Shown here: piece after piece, positions 45,363 through 52,421 of the stretch | How the letters are laid out: each line of letters opens with the position of its first letter | Numbering within the stretch: the first letter of the stretch is position 1 | NCBI GenBank assembly: GCA_027451225.1 | Contig: DAIDJU010000022.1 | Location: 1 to 52,421, forward strand | Direction of reading: 5' to 3' | DNA length: 52,421 bases | Source of the DNA: Acidocella sp. | Lineage (GTDB): Bacteria; Pseudomonadota; Alphaproteobacteria; Acetobacterales; Acetobacteraceae | Program-made: the position numbers and the translations under genes | Notes under the pieces: model-generated | What the model saw: only the letters and a program-made list of their open reading frames with translations | The model's database searches: none | Told to the model about the DNA's origin: nothing

Positions 45363-46301
45363 ATGACCGCGCTGACTGTCACCCTCAACCCGGCCATCGA
45401 CCAGACCGTGCTGCTCGGCCATCTGCGCCCCGGCCATGTGCATCGCGCGCAGGGTGTGAGCTTTAACGCCGGCGGCAAAGGCGTGAACGTGGCGAGCTGT
45501 CTGGCCGATTGGGGCGACAAGGTTTCCGCCACCGGCTTCCTGGGGCAGAACAACACGCGGCACTTCGAGACGCTGTTCATGACGAAGCTGATCGGCGACG
45601 CGTTCATCCGTATCCCCGGCGAGACGCGCACCAACATCAAGCTCAGCCATGATGGCGACACCACCGACATCAACCTCCCCGGCCTGATCCCCACCGCCGA
45701 GGAATTGCAGGCCCTGCTGGCGCGCATTGGCACGCTGGCCACCACCGGCACGCTGGCGCTGCTGGCGGGTAGCCTGCCGGGCGGGGTGGATGAAAGCTTC
45801 TACGCGACGCTGACCGAAACCCTCGCCCAGCGTGGGGCGCGGGTGCTGCTGGATACCAGCGGCGCGCCTCTGCAAGCCGCGCTGACCGGGGCGGTGCTGC
45901 CTTTCTGCCTGAAACCCAACCGCGCCGAGCTGGAGCAGCTTGTGGGCCATGCCCTGCCTGACGATACGGCGGTGATCGGCGCGGCGCGGGGGCTGATCTC
46001 GCGCGGGGTACAGCTTGTCGTGGTTTCGCTGGGCGAGGATGGGGCGCTGTTCGTCACCCAGGACCAAATGCTGCGCGCCTCGCTGCCCGTGGTGCGGGCC
46101 GCCAGCACGGTGGGTGCGGGGGATGCGATGGTCGCGGGCATTATGGCGGCGCTGCGCGAGGAGGCGGGGCTGGAGCGCATCGCCCGGCTCGCCACCGCCT
46201 TTGCCGCTGGAAAACTCACTTTGGCGGGGCCAAATCTGCCGCCGCGTGGTGACATCGAGGCGCTGAGCGCCAATGTGCAAATTCAAAACATCCAAGAATA
46301 A
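45363..46301 (+). CDS. fruK: 1-phosphofructokinase
   Basis: 312-residue PfkB-family kinase converting fructose-1-phosphate from the PTS to fructose-1,6-bisphosphate. Signatures: TVTLNPAIDQTVLLGHLRPGHVHRAQGVSFNAGGKGVNVASCLADWG at the N terminus (substrate-binding GGKGVN), GSLPGGVDESFYATL, KPNRAELEQLVG and the catalytic anion hole AASTVGAGDAMVAGIMAAL near 255. The ATG directly follows the fruB stop codon. Because Entner-Doudoroff genes follow downstream, the product probably enters gluconeogenic recycling to glucose-6-phosphate as well as lower glycolysis. Confidence 0.95.
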   Translation: MTALTVTLNPAIDQTVLLGHLRPGHVHRAQGVSFNAGGKGVNVASCLADWGDKVSATGFLGQNNTRHFETLFMTKLIGDAFIRIPGETRTNIKLSHDGDTTDINLPGLIPTAEELQALLARIGTLATTGTLALLAGSLPGGVDESFYATLTETLAQRGARVLLDTSGAPLQAALTGAVLPFCLKPNRAELEQLVGHALPDDTAVIGAARGLISRGVQLVVVSLGEDGALFVTQDQMLRASLPVVRAASTVGAGDAMVAGIMAALREEAGLERIARLATAFAAGKLTLAGPNLPPRGDIEALSANVQIQNIQE

Positions 46302-46316
46302 AAACGGGAGTTCAAG

Positions 46317-47993
46317 ATGAGCGAGATTATCGCCTCGGTCGCGGCCGAAGGCGCAACGGTAAACGGAGTGCTGGCCGCGCAGGCGCTGCGCAAGGCCGCC
46401 ACCGCCCAGGGTAAAAGCATCGAGGTTGAGGTGCATACCGCGGAGGGCGTGCTGAACAAGCTGGGGGCCAGCCAGACGCGCGATGCGCGCCTCGCCGTGC
46501 TGGTGGGCGAAGGGGCGAACCTGCCGGAAGATGCGGCGGTGAGCCGGACCATCCGCGCCACGGTAGCGCAGGTGCTGGCCGACGCCGCCGCCGTGCTGCA
46601 AGAGGCTCCCGCCGCGGGCGGCAAGAAGATCGTCGCCGTGACCTCCTGCCCCACCGGCATCGCCCATACCTTCATGGCGGCCGAGGGCTTGCAGCAGGCG
46701 GCCAAGGCGTTGGGGCACGAGATCCGCGTGGAGACGCAGGGCTCCGTGGGCGCGCAGACGCCGCTGACGGCGGCGGAAATCGCCGCGGCCGATCTCGTGA
46801 TCATCGCGGCCGACAAGAATGTGGAACTCTCGCGCTTCGCCGGGAAGCCGCTCTTTGAGAGCGGCACCAAGGCCGCGATCAATGACGGGCAAAACCTGAT
46901 CCGCCGCGCCTTTGAGCAGGCAACCGCGCAGGGCGGCACCGCCGCCGCGAAGCCCGCCGCCGCGCCCAAGGCCGGGCCGTATAAGCACCTGATGTCCGGC
47001 GTATCGTTCATGCTGCCCTTCGTCACGGCGGGCGGCCTGCTCATTGCGCTGGCCTTCGCCTTTGGCGGCATCTACGCCACTGAGCCCGCCGCCGCGCATA
47101 CCTTCGCGGGCGCGCTGTTCCAGATCGGCGCGAAAGCCGCCTTCACCCTGTTCGTACCGATCCTGGGCGGGTTCATCGCCTATTCCATCGCCGACCGGCC
47201 GGGCCTCGCCCCTGGCATGATCGGCGGGTTGCTCGCCTCGCAGATCGGGGCGGGGTTCATCGGCGCCATCGCCGCCGGGTTTCTGGCAGGCTATGTCACG
47301 CAGTTTCTCACCCGCGTGATCAAGCTGCCGCGCGCCATGCAGGGGCTGATGCCGGTGCTGGTGCTGCCGCTGCTCAGCTCGCTGATCACGGGCCTGGCGA
47401 TGGTCTATGTCATCGGTACGCCGATTGCCGAGATCCTTGCCTTCCTCACCAATTTCCTCAAATCCATGCAGGGATCCTCGGCCATTCTGCTGGGGCTGCT
47501 GCTGGGCGGGATGATGGCGTTCGACATGGGCGGGCCGGTGAACAAGGCGGCGTATTCCTTTGGCGCGGCGCTGCTCTCGGCTCAGGTTTACACTCCCATG
47601 GCCGCGGTGATGGCGGGCGGCATGACCCCGCCTATGGCGATCTTTCTGGCCAGCCGCCTGTTCCCCAGCCGCTTTACGGAAGAGGAGCGCGAAGCCGCCA
47701 TCTCCGCCGGGGCGCTGGGGCTCTCCTTCATCACCGAGGGCGCGATTCCCTTCGCCGCCAAGGATCCGTTCCGCGTAATCCCCGCCAATGTGGCAGGCTC
47801 GGCGCTGGCCGGCGCGATCTCGATGTTCGGTGGCGTGGAGCTGAAGGTTCCGCATGGCGGTGTCTTCGTGCTGCCCATCCCCAATGCCGTGACGCATCTG
47901 GGCATCTATGTCATCGCCATCGTCGCGGGCACGCTGCTTACGGCGCTTATTCTTGGAGCCGTGAAGCCAAAACTCGTTCAACAAGCCACATAA
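46317..47993 (+). CDS. fruA: PTS fructose-specific EIIBC component
   Basis: 558-residue fructose permease. An N-terminal degenerate B' domain (about 1-95) precedes the active EIIB domain with phospho-Cys111 in VAVTSCPTGIAHTFMAAEGL. The EIIC membrane domain (about 220-558) has roughly nine helices, beginning KHLMSGVSFMLPFVTAGGLLIALAFAFGG and including DMGGPVNKAAYSFGAALL and FITEGAIPFAAKDPFRVIPANVAGSALAGA. It transports and phosphorylates fructose to fructose-1-phosphate using phosphate relayed by FruB. It is third in fruB-fruK-fruA, 15 bases after fruK. Confidence 0.96.
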   Translation: MSEIIASVAAEGATVNGVLAAQALRKAATAQGKSIEVEVHTAEGVLNKLGASQTRDARLAVLVGEGANLPEDAAVSRTIRATVAQVLADAAAVLQEAPAAGGKKIVAVTSCPTGIAHTFMAAEGLQQAAKALGHEIRVETQGSVGAQTPLTAAEIAAADLVIIAADKNVELSRFAGKPLFESGTKAAINDGQNLIRRAFEQATAQGGTAAAKPAAAPKAGPYKHLMSGVSFMLPFVTAGGLLIALAFAFGGIYATEPAAAHTFAGALFQIGAKAAFTLFVPILGGFIAYSIADRPGLAPGMIGGLLASQIGAGFIGAIAAGFLAGYVTQFLTRVIKLPRAMQGLMPVLVLPLLSSLITGLAMVYVIGTPIAEILAFLTNFLKSMQGSSAILLGLLLGGMMAFDMGGPVNKAAYSFGAALLSAQVYTPMAAVMAGGMTPPMAIFLASRLFPSRFTEEEREAAISAGALGLSFITEGAIPFAAKDPFRVIPANVAGSALAGAISMFGGVELKVPHGGVFVLPIPNAVTHLGIYVIAIVAGTLLTALILGAVKPKLVQQAT

Positions 47994-48036
47994 AAAACAA
48001 CACCCCACAACCAAAAAACAAAAAGTCATCAGGAAA

Positions 48037-49344
48037 ATGTTCAAGACTCTTCTCTGCGGCGCCAGCCTGCTGGCGCTCGCCACCGCCGCGCACGCCCAAA
48101 CGGCGGCGCAAACCGTAACCCAGACATCAACCCAAACAGAGACGCTCGGCCAGAAGCTTTATGATCGCGGCGTGTCGATCTCGCTGAATTACACAGGCGA
48201 GGCGGCGGGCAACCCTTACGGCGGCATCCGCCAAGGGACGCAATATACCGGGCAGCTTTATCTCGGCGGCGATTTCGACATGGGCAAAATCGTCGGGCTG
48301 GAGGGCATGACCATCCATATCGCCGTAACGCAGCGGCATGGGCGCAATCTGGCCCAGGATGATATCGGCAACAATACCTCGGTGCAGGAGGTTTGGGGCA
48401 CGCAGAACCTTCATCTGGCGAATTTCAGCATCGAGCAGAAGCTGTTCGGCGGCAGGCTGGATGTCAATTTTGGCCGTGTGGCGTCCAACATCACGTTCTT
48501 CAGCTCGCCGCTTTATTGCCAGTTCCAGTCCAACTCGGCCTGCGGCAACCCGACCTTCATCTTCAAGGACGCGAACTTCACCTACTTCCCCGCCTCGGCC
48601 TGGGGCGGGGATGCGAAGTTTCTGTTCACGCCCAATACCTATGTGCATGGCGGCGTGTATGAGGTGAGCCCCATCGACAAGACCTTTGTTGATCATGGCT
48701 TCAACTTCGGCGGCAAGGGCGATACCGGCGTGGTGATGCCGGTGGAGTTCGGCTACACCCCGGCGGGCGGGCTGTATGCCATCGGCGCCTGGTACGATAC
48801 CGGCGCTTATTCGGATCCGCTGAACGACGCCAATGGCCAGCCCGCCTTGCCCGCCAACCAGCCTTACGCCCAGCACCATGACCGCTCCGGCTTCTTCCTG
48901 CGCTTCAACCAGCAGGTGACGCCGGGAGGGCTGTCGATCTTCGGCGTGTTCATGACCAAGGTGACGGGCAGCGTGGCCGAGGACCGCTATTACGAGCTGG
49001 GCGCGGTGCAGCAGGGGATTCCCTGGGGCCGCCCGAATGATACGGCGGGCTTCGTTGTTAACGACCAGGAATTCTCGCGCGCCTTCGTCCAGAACATCGC
49101 CGATGCGCGCGAGTCAGTCGGCGGCTCGGGCTGGGGCATTCCGCACCGCGAGATCATGATGGAGCTGAACTATGATGCGCGCATCGGCAAGGCGTTCACC
49201 ATTACGCCCAACCTGCAATACATCCTCAACCCGGACCAGTCCGCCGAACCGTACCGGAAAACGAATATCCCCGACGCCTTCGTGCTCGGTGTGAAATTCA
49301 CCGTCGATCTCGCCGAATTGGGGGGCTTTGCGGCACCTCAATAA
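48037..49344 (+). CDS. oprB: OprB-family carbohydrate-selective porin
   Basis: 435-residue outer-membrane porin. Signal peptide MFKTLLCGASLLALATAAHA, then a short Thr/Gln-rich stretch (TAAQTVTQTSTQTET) before the barrel. Typical OprB text includes YDRGVSISLNYTGEAAGNPYGG, YTGQLYLGGDFDM, FGGRLDVNFGRVASNITFFSSPLYCQFQSNSACG, YFPASAWGGDAKF, and a C-terminal region matching MELNYDARIGKAFTITPNLQYILNP with a final VKFTVDLAEL strand. AGGA precedes the ATG. Placed 43 bases after fruA, it should admit sugars to the periplasm for the PTS. Confidence 0.93.
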   Translation: MFKTLLCGASLLALATAAHAQTAAQTVTQTSTQTETLGQKLYDRGVSISLNYTGEAAGNPYGGIRQGTQYTGQLYLGGDFDMGKIVGLEGMTIHIAVTQRHGRNLAQDDIGNNTSVQEVWGTQNLHLANFSIEQKLFGGRLDVNFGRVASNITFFSSPLYCQFQSNSACGNPTFIFKDANFTYFPASAWGGDAKFLFTPNTYVHGGVYEVSPIDKTFVDHGFNFGGKGDTGVVMPVEFGYTPAGGLYAIGAWYDTGAYSDPLNDANGQPALPANQPYAQHHDRSGFFLRFNQQVTPGGLSIFGVFMTKVTGSVAEDRYYELGAVQQGIPWGRPNDTAGFVVNDQEFSRAFVQNIADARESVGGSGWGIPHREIMMELNYDARIGKAFTITPNLQYILNPDQSAEPYRKTNIPDAFVLGVKFTVDLAELGGFAAPQ

Positions 49345-49355
49345 CAGGAAACCCT

Positions 49356-49387
49356 GGGCGGGGTATTCCGGGTACAAGCCCCCGCCC
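49356..49387 (+). terminator. Stem-loop between oprB and zwf
   Basis: GGGCGGGG (49356-49363) pairs with CCCCGCCC (49380-49387) across a 16-base loop, 11 bases after the oprB stop. Only a short T-containing stretch follows, so it is more likely a partial terminator or mRNA-stabilising hairpin than a strict end. Confidence 0.5.
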
Positions 49388-49410
49388 CCATTTGCTTGAA
49401 TGGAAGACTT

Positions 49411-50889
49411 ATGACCAGCCGTGTAATTCCCGTCTCTCCCTTTGCCCTGGTGGTGTTCGGCGCCACCGGGGACCTGGCCAAGCGCAAGCTGCTGCCCGCC
49501 ATGTTCCAGCGCGACCTCGCCGGGCAGCTGCCCGAGGAGGCCACGGTGATCGGGGCGGCGCGGGCGCATCTGCGGGAGGATGAGTTCCTCGCCCTGGCGC
49601 GAGAGGCGATCGAGGAGCACGTGCCGGAAGCGGAGCGGGACGCCCAGGCGATGGAGCGCTTCCTGGCGCGGCTGCGCTATGTGGCGGTGAACGCCACGGG
49701 CGATGAAGGCTGGCAGGAGCTGGCGCAGATACTCTCGCCGCTGAAAGAGCGCATCTGGGTGTTCTACCTCGCCACCGCGCCCGCGCTGTTTGGGCCGATC
49801 TGCGAGCATCTGGGCCGTTTCGGCCTGGCGGGAAGCAATGCGCGGGTGGTGGTGGAAAAACCGGTGGGGCGGGACCTTGCCTCGGCCAAGGCGGTGAACG
49901 AGGTGGTCGGCCGGGTGTTCCCCGAGGAACGCATCTACCGCATCGACCATTATCTTGGGAAAGAAACGGTGCAGAACCTGATGGCGCTGCGCTTCGCCAA
50001 CGGGCTGTTCGAGCCGTTGTGGAACGCCGCGCATATCGACCATGTGCAGATCACCGCCGCTGAGAGCCTGGGCGTGGAGGGCCGCGCCGGATATTACGAC
50101 ACGGCGGGCGCGCTGCGCGACATGGTGCAGAACCATCTGCTCCAACTGCTATGCCTGGTGGCGATGGAACCGCCCGCGCAGCTGGACGCCGACGCCGTGC
50201 GCGACGAGAAGCTGAAGGTGCTGCGGGCGCTGAAGCCGATTTCCGATGCGCTATCCTCCCAGAACGTGGTGCGCGGGCAGTACCGTGCCGGGGCCTCCGC
50301 TGGTGGAGCGGTGCCGGGATACCTGGAAGAGCTGGGCGCGGCGGAGAGCACCACGGAGACTTTCGTGGCGCTGAAGGCGGAGGTGGAGACTTGGCGCTGG
50401 GCGGGCGTGCCGTTCTACCTGCGCACCGGCAAACGGCTGGCCGAGCGCGTGTCGGAGATCGTGATCACCTTCCGCCCGGTGCCGCATTCGGTGTTCGAGC
50501 CCTCGGCCGGGCCGATCAAGCCCAACCGGCTCGTCATCCGCCTGCAACCGGATGAGGGCGTGCAGTTGCAGCTGATGATCAAGGACCCCGGCCCGGGGGG
50601 GATGCGCCTGCGTCAGGTGCCGCTGGATATGAGCTTCTCCACCGCCTTTGGTGTGCGCAACCCGGATGCCTATGAGCGGCTGGTGCTGGATGTGGTGCGC
50701 GGCAACCAGACGCTGTTCATGCGCCGCGACGAGGTGGAGGCGGCATGGCGCTGGATCGACCCGATCCTGGACGCCTGGAGCCATACCGAGGAACCGCCCA
50801 AGCCCTATACGGCGGGCACTTGGGGGCCGTCGGCCGCGATTGCGCTGATCGAGCGCGATGGCCGCACCTGGGCGGATGGCGGCTCGTGA
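49411..50889 (+). CDS. zwf: Glucose-6-phosphate 1-dehydrogenase
   Basis: 492-residue NADP/NAD-dependent dehydrogenase oxidising glucose-6-phosphate to 6-phosphogluconolactone. The coenzyme loop VVFGATGDLAKRKLLPAMF is at the N terminus. The substrate site RIDHYLGKETVQNLMALRFANGLFEPLWN is intact, as are YYDTAGALRDMVQNHLLQLL, PFYLRTGKRLAERVSEIVITFRPVPHSVF and DAYERLVLDVVRGNQTLFMRRDEVEAAW. ATG 49411 behind GGAAG is preferred to TTG 49396. It opens the zwf-pgl-edd unit feeding the Entner-Doudoroff pathway and competes with the inositol-phosphate synthase above for glucose-6-phosphate. Confidence 0.96.
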   Translation: MTSRVIPVSPFALVVFGATGDLAKRKLLPAMFQRDLAGQLPEEATVIGAARAHLREDEFLALAREAIEEHVPEAERDAQAMERFLARLRYVAVNATGDEGWQELAQILSPLKERIWVFYLATAPALFGPICEHLGRFGLAGSNARVVVEKPVGRDLASAKAVNEVVGRVFPEERIYRIDHYLGKETVQNLMALRFANGLFEPLWNAAHIDHVQITAAESLGVEGRAGYYDTAGALRDMVQNHLLQLLCLVAMEPPAQLDADAVRDEKLKVLRALKPISDALSSQNVVRGQYRAGASAGGAVPGYLEELGAAESTTETFVALKAEVETWRWAGVPFYLRTGKRLAERVSEIVITFRPVPHSVFEPSAGPIKPNRLVIRLQPDEGVQLQLMIKDPGPGGMRLRQVPLDMSFSTAFGVRNPDAYERLVLDVVRGNQTLFMRRDEVEAAWRWIDPILDAWSHTEEPPKPYTAGTWGPSAAIALIERDGRTWADGGS

Positions 50890-51554
50890 TGCGAGCGTTT
50901 TCCTCCCCCGAAGCCCTGGCCGAGACGCTGGCCGAAAGCGTGGCGGCGGCGCTGCGCGGGCGCATCGCGCGCGAGGGATTTGCCGCCCTGGCAGTCTCCG
51001 GCGGCACCACGCCGATGCGGTTCTTTGAGGCCCTGTCCCGCCAAGAACTGGACTGGGCGAAGGTGACCGTAACACTGGTGGATGAACGCTGGGTGGACGA
51101 GGCCTCGCCGCGTTCGAACGCCGCTTTGGTGCGGGCGCATCTGCTGCAAAACCAGGCGGCGGCGGCACGGTTCCTGCCGCTCTACAGCGGTGCGGCCACG
51201 CCCGAAGAGGGCTGCGCGCTGGTGCGGGCAGCGGTAAGCGCACTGCCTTTGCCGTTTGCCGCCATCGTGCTGGGCATGGGCGCGGACGGGCATACCGCCT
51301 CGTTCTTTCCCGGCGGCGATCATCTGGACGCCGCACTGAACCCCACTGGCGCCGCCCTGGCCCTGCCAATGCGCGCCCCAAACGCTGGCGAGCCGCGCAT
51401 CACCCTGACCCTGCCGGTACTGCTGGCGGCGGATTATCTGGCTTTGCACATCGAGGGCGAAGCCAAGCGCGCGGTGCTGGCGCAGGCCAGCGCCCTGCCG
51501 GTGGGGGCCGTGCTGGCCCACCGCCCCGGCACCGAAATTTTCTGGAGTCCCTGA
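50889..51554 (+). CDS. pgl: 6-phosphogluconolactonase (DevB type)
   Basis: 221-residue lactonase hydrolysing 6-phosphogluconolactone. Family motifs: LAVSGGTTPMRFFEALSRQELDWAKVTVTLVDERWVDEASPRSNAALVRAHLL, AAIVLGMGADGHTASFFPGG (catalytic His region) and RITLTLPVLLAADYLALHIEGEAKRAVL. The start ATG shares one base with the zwf TGA stop (TGATG), so it is translationally coupled. It links G6PDH to the dehydratase encoded next. Confidence 0.95.
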   Translation: MRAFSSPEALAETLAESVAAALRGRIAREGFAALAVSGGTTPMRFFEALSRQELDWAKVTVTLVDERWVDEASPRSNAALVRAHLLQNQAAAARFLPLYSGAATPEEGCALVRAAVSALPLPFAAIVLGMGADGHTASFFPGGDHLDAALNPTGAALALPMRAPNAGEPRITLTLPVLLAADYLALHIEGEAKRAVLAQASALPVGAVLAHRPGTEIFWSP

Positions 51555-51557
51555 GCC

Positions 51558-52421
51558 ATGGTCCATCCCAAGATCGAGCAAGTTACCGCCCGCATCGCCG
51601 AGCGCAGCCGCAAAAGCCGCGAGGCCTATCTCGCGCGCATCCGCGCCGCCGCCACGCACATGCCGCGCCGCAAGGGGTTGGGCTGCGCCAATCAGGCGCA
51701 TGGCTTCGCCGCCTGCGCGCCGGGCGACAAGGTGGCGCTGACCGGCGGGCAGGCCCCAAGCCTCGCCATCGTCACCGCGTATAACGACATGCTCTCGGCG
51801 CATCAGCCCTATGAGCATTACCCGGACATCCTCCGCGACGCCGCGCGCAAGGCGGGCGGCGTGGCCATGGTGGCGGGCGGCGTGCCCGCCATGTGCGACG
51901 GCATCACCCAGGGCGAGGCGGGGATGGAACTCTCGTTGTTTTCGCGCGATGTCATCGCGCTCTCCACGGCCATCGCGCTCTCGCACCAGACATTCGACGC
52001 GGCTGTTTACTTAGGGATTTGCGACAAGATCGTGCCGGGGCTTGTGATCGGCGCGCTCAGCTTCGGGCATCTGCCGGCGGTGTTCATCCCCGGCGGGCCA
52101 ATGACCTCGGGGCTTTCCAACAACGAGAAGGCGAAGATCCGCCAGCTCTACGCCGAGGGCAAGGCCACGCGCGAGGAACTGCTGGAGGCCGAGGCCAAGG
52201 CGTATCATGGCCCCGGCACCTGCACCTTCTACGGCACGGCCAACACCAACCAGATGCTCATGGAGATCATGGGGCTGCACCTGCCGGGCTCGTCCTTCGT
52301 GAACCCCGGCACGCCCTTGCGCGAGGCCCTGACCCGCGCCGCCGCCGAGCGCGCTTTGGCCCTGACCGCCCTGGGCGGCAACTACACCCCGGTGGGCGAG
52401 ATGCTGGATGAGCGCAGCTTC
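51558..52421 (+). CDS. edd: Phosphogluconate dehydratase, 3' end cut by window
   Basis: The first 288 residues of an Fe-S dehydratase converting 6-phosphogluconate to KDPG, the key Entner-Doudoroff step. Visible: [102 protein letters not shown] and [36 protein letters not shown]. The cysteines in AMCDG, GICDK and GTCTFYG are the cluster ligands expected for the IlvD/Edd family. It starts three bases after pgl. The gene continues beyond the window, where eda would be expected. Confidence 0.95.
   Translation, partial: MVHPKIEQVTARIAERSRKSREAYLARIRAAATHMPRRKGLGCANQAHGFAACAPGDKVALTGGQAPSLAIVTAYNDMLSAHQPYEHYPDILRDAARKAGGVAMVAGGVPAMCDGITQGEAGMELSLFSRDVIALSTAIALSHQTFDAAVYLGICDKIVPGLVIGALSFGHLPAVFIPGGPMTSGLSNNEKAKIRQLYAEGKATREELLEAEAKAYHGPGTCTFYGTANTNQMLMEIMGLHLPGSSFVNPGTPLREALTRAAAERALALTALGGNYTPVGEMLDERSF

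Noticed and set aside
45207-48083. 958-codon open frame on the minus strand opposite fruK and fruA
   Set aside because: It is antisense to genes with complete family motifs, its translation is His/Gln/Arg/Gly-rich with no domain, and such frames arise from third-position G/C in high-GC coding DNA.

Overview
This window reads as chromosomal DNA of a high-GC alphaproteobacterium, most likely an acidophilic member of the Acetobacteraceae (Acidocella/Acidiphilium-like). That placement is an inference from gene content: a NadQ/NrtR-like NAD regulator, a bacterial ceramide pathway, a second ATPase of the N type, and a fructose PTS next to an oprB-zwf-pgl-edd run. I saw no rRNA, tRNA, CRISPR array, insertion sequence or prophage. 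Coding density is very high, with many 1- or 4-base start/stop overlaps.

Layout. 1-3.0 kb: two tandem OmpA-family outer-membrane proteins and a host-attachment-family protein. 3.0-9.4 kb: a kinase/class III aminotransferase fusion converging on nadA-nadB-nadC, which has two palindromic operators and a NadQ-like regulator gene just upstream. 9.5-14.6 kb: a five-gene YbhGFSR-like ABC-2 exporter operon. 14.8-17.5 kb: a GT4 glycosyltransferase and a Wzx-like flippase. 18-34 kb: a sphingolipid region. 34.7-41.1 kb: a complete nine-gene N-type ATPase operon. 41.3-46.3 kb: a SHOCT-domain protein, a LacI-family regulator and the start of a fructose PTS operon. 46.3-52.4 kb: the rest of the PTS, an OprB porin and the Entner-Doudoroff genes zwf-pgl-edd, running off the window.

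The most interesting system is the sphingolipid region. It holds a core ceramide set: dedicated acyl carrier protein, serine palmitoyltransferase, fatty acyl-AMP ligase, bacterial ceramide synthase-type N-acyltransferase, ceramide reductase-type dehydrogenase and a lipid hydroxylase. Interleaved with it are inositol-phosphate synthase, a cytidylyltransferase resembling archaeal CTP:inositol-1-phosphate cytidylyltransferase, and a CDP-alcohol phosphotransferase. Around these lie a GT32-like transferase, a GT4 transferase, a PIG-L deacetylase, a GT-C transferase and an LptF/LptG-like pair. The simplest joint reading is a pathway to a glycosylated inositol-phosphoryl-ceramide, with CDP-inositol as head-group donor, exported by the LptFG-like pair. 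It would parallel fungal and plant GIPC or GPI lipids but be built from bacterial parts. The enzyme families are supported by sequence; the joint product is inference.

A second theme is a shared oxygen-type control. Three FNR/FixK-class boxes of the form TTGAC-N4-(G/A)TCAA lie upstream of the host-attachment gene, the exporter operon and the N-ATPase operon. In each case a -10-like hexamer falls exactly 22 bases downstream, the class II activator geometry. At the N-ATPase this places the expected transcript start one base before the start codon.
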